Of a stretch of DNA of 64,000 nucleotides, positions 63,804-64,000 are shown in pieces. The first letter of the stretch is position 1; each line of letters begins with the position of its first letter. Location: the NCBI GenBank assembly GCA_013398015.1, contig VZRR01013559.1, positions 62,001 through 126,000 of the forward strand, in the 5' to 3' direction. The DNA is from Oreocharis arfaki. Lineage: Eukaryota > Chordata > Aves > Passeriformes > Paramythiidae. Under the pieces are notes generated by a model. The model was not told where the DNA came from, made no database searches, and saw nothing but the letters and a program-made list of their open reading frames with translations. Both the position numbers and the translations under genes were made by a program.

Positions 63804-64000
63804 TACTTATCAGAGAGATTCAAGAAGCATTGTTAATAACTAGAGGCAGATTTTATGTCCTGCAGGTCTTTACTCACATGGTACAAAGGATGAATTATAT
63901 TCTTCTAGAAGTACTCACTATTGAATACTTACTGAATACTGTCTATGAAAAACAAAGGCCCACTGTAATTGGGATTTATGTATTTTTCTATATTGTCCCA

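Larger units (their letters stand above)
47839..64000 (-). other. CSMD1: CSMD1 intron, partial (upstream of the first exon in the window)
   Basis: Intronic sequence ending at the AG acceptor at 47839-47840. Over 16 kb is present and I found no further CUB or sushi exon on the minus strand. It contains CR1 and LTR copies (listed separately) and otherwise AT-rich unique-looking DNA. Because the preceding exon must end in phase 1, it should lie beyond 64000, unless it is very short and was overlooked. Confidence 0.75.

Overview
The window looks like a vertebrate, almost certainly avian, nuclear genomic segment. It is AT-rich and carries at least a dozen CR1 LINE fragments plus ERVL-type and other LTR elements of the kind common in bird genomes. 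There are two assembly artefacts: a 16-base N run at 11396-11411 and a single N at 34740. The species cannot be named from the sequence.

The one gene I can recognise is CSMD1 (CUB and Sushi multiple domains 1), on the minus strand. Four consecutive internal coding exons are present: 47751-47838, 41478-41602, 37292-37413 and 4606-4709. All have AG acceptors and GT donors, and their reading phases join without a break. The first two together make one complete four-cysteine sushi/CCP module, bounded by phase-1 introns. The last two make the N-terminal two thirds of the following CUB domain. The rest of the gene lies outside the window on both sides, so the window is essentially five stretches of intron: one partial on each flank, and complete introns of 6148, 4064 and 32582 bases between the exons.

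The introns hold ordinary avian repeat content. From low to high coordinate: a CR1 fragment and a longer CR1 copy with reverse-transcriptase remains (5.9-8.2 kb); an LTR piece (14.4-14.8 kb); a CR1 3' part with a pentanucleotide tail (16.6-17.1 kb); a CR1 with a decayed RT domain (25.6-26.7 kb); CR1 pieces at 30.0-32.8 kb; a probable solo LTR (34.5-35.0 kb); small CR1 tails (38.8-39.1, 46.1-46.3 and 48.3 kb); a full-length ERVL-type solo LTR (48.9-49.9 kb); another CR1 (54.0-54.5 kb); a second kind of LTR (56.7-57.2 kb) next to an inverted fragment of the first LTR family (57.5-57.9 kb); and a CR1 tail (63.6-63.8 kb). Several A/C- or G/T-rich low-complexity tracts are scattered through.

Nothing here supports a new multi-gene system. 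The observations most worth checking are: an unrecognised 462-bp open, splice-flanked block inside the large CSMD1 intron (27593-28054, minus strand); a 55-bp near-identical direct repeat at the abnormal 3' break of a CR1; a perfect 14-bp hairpin at 55950-55980; and a duplicated block around the assembly gap near 11.4 kb.
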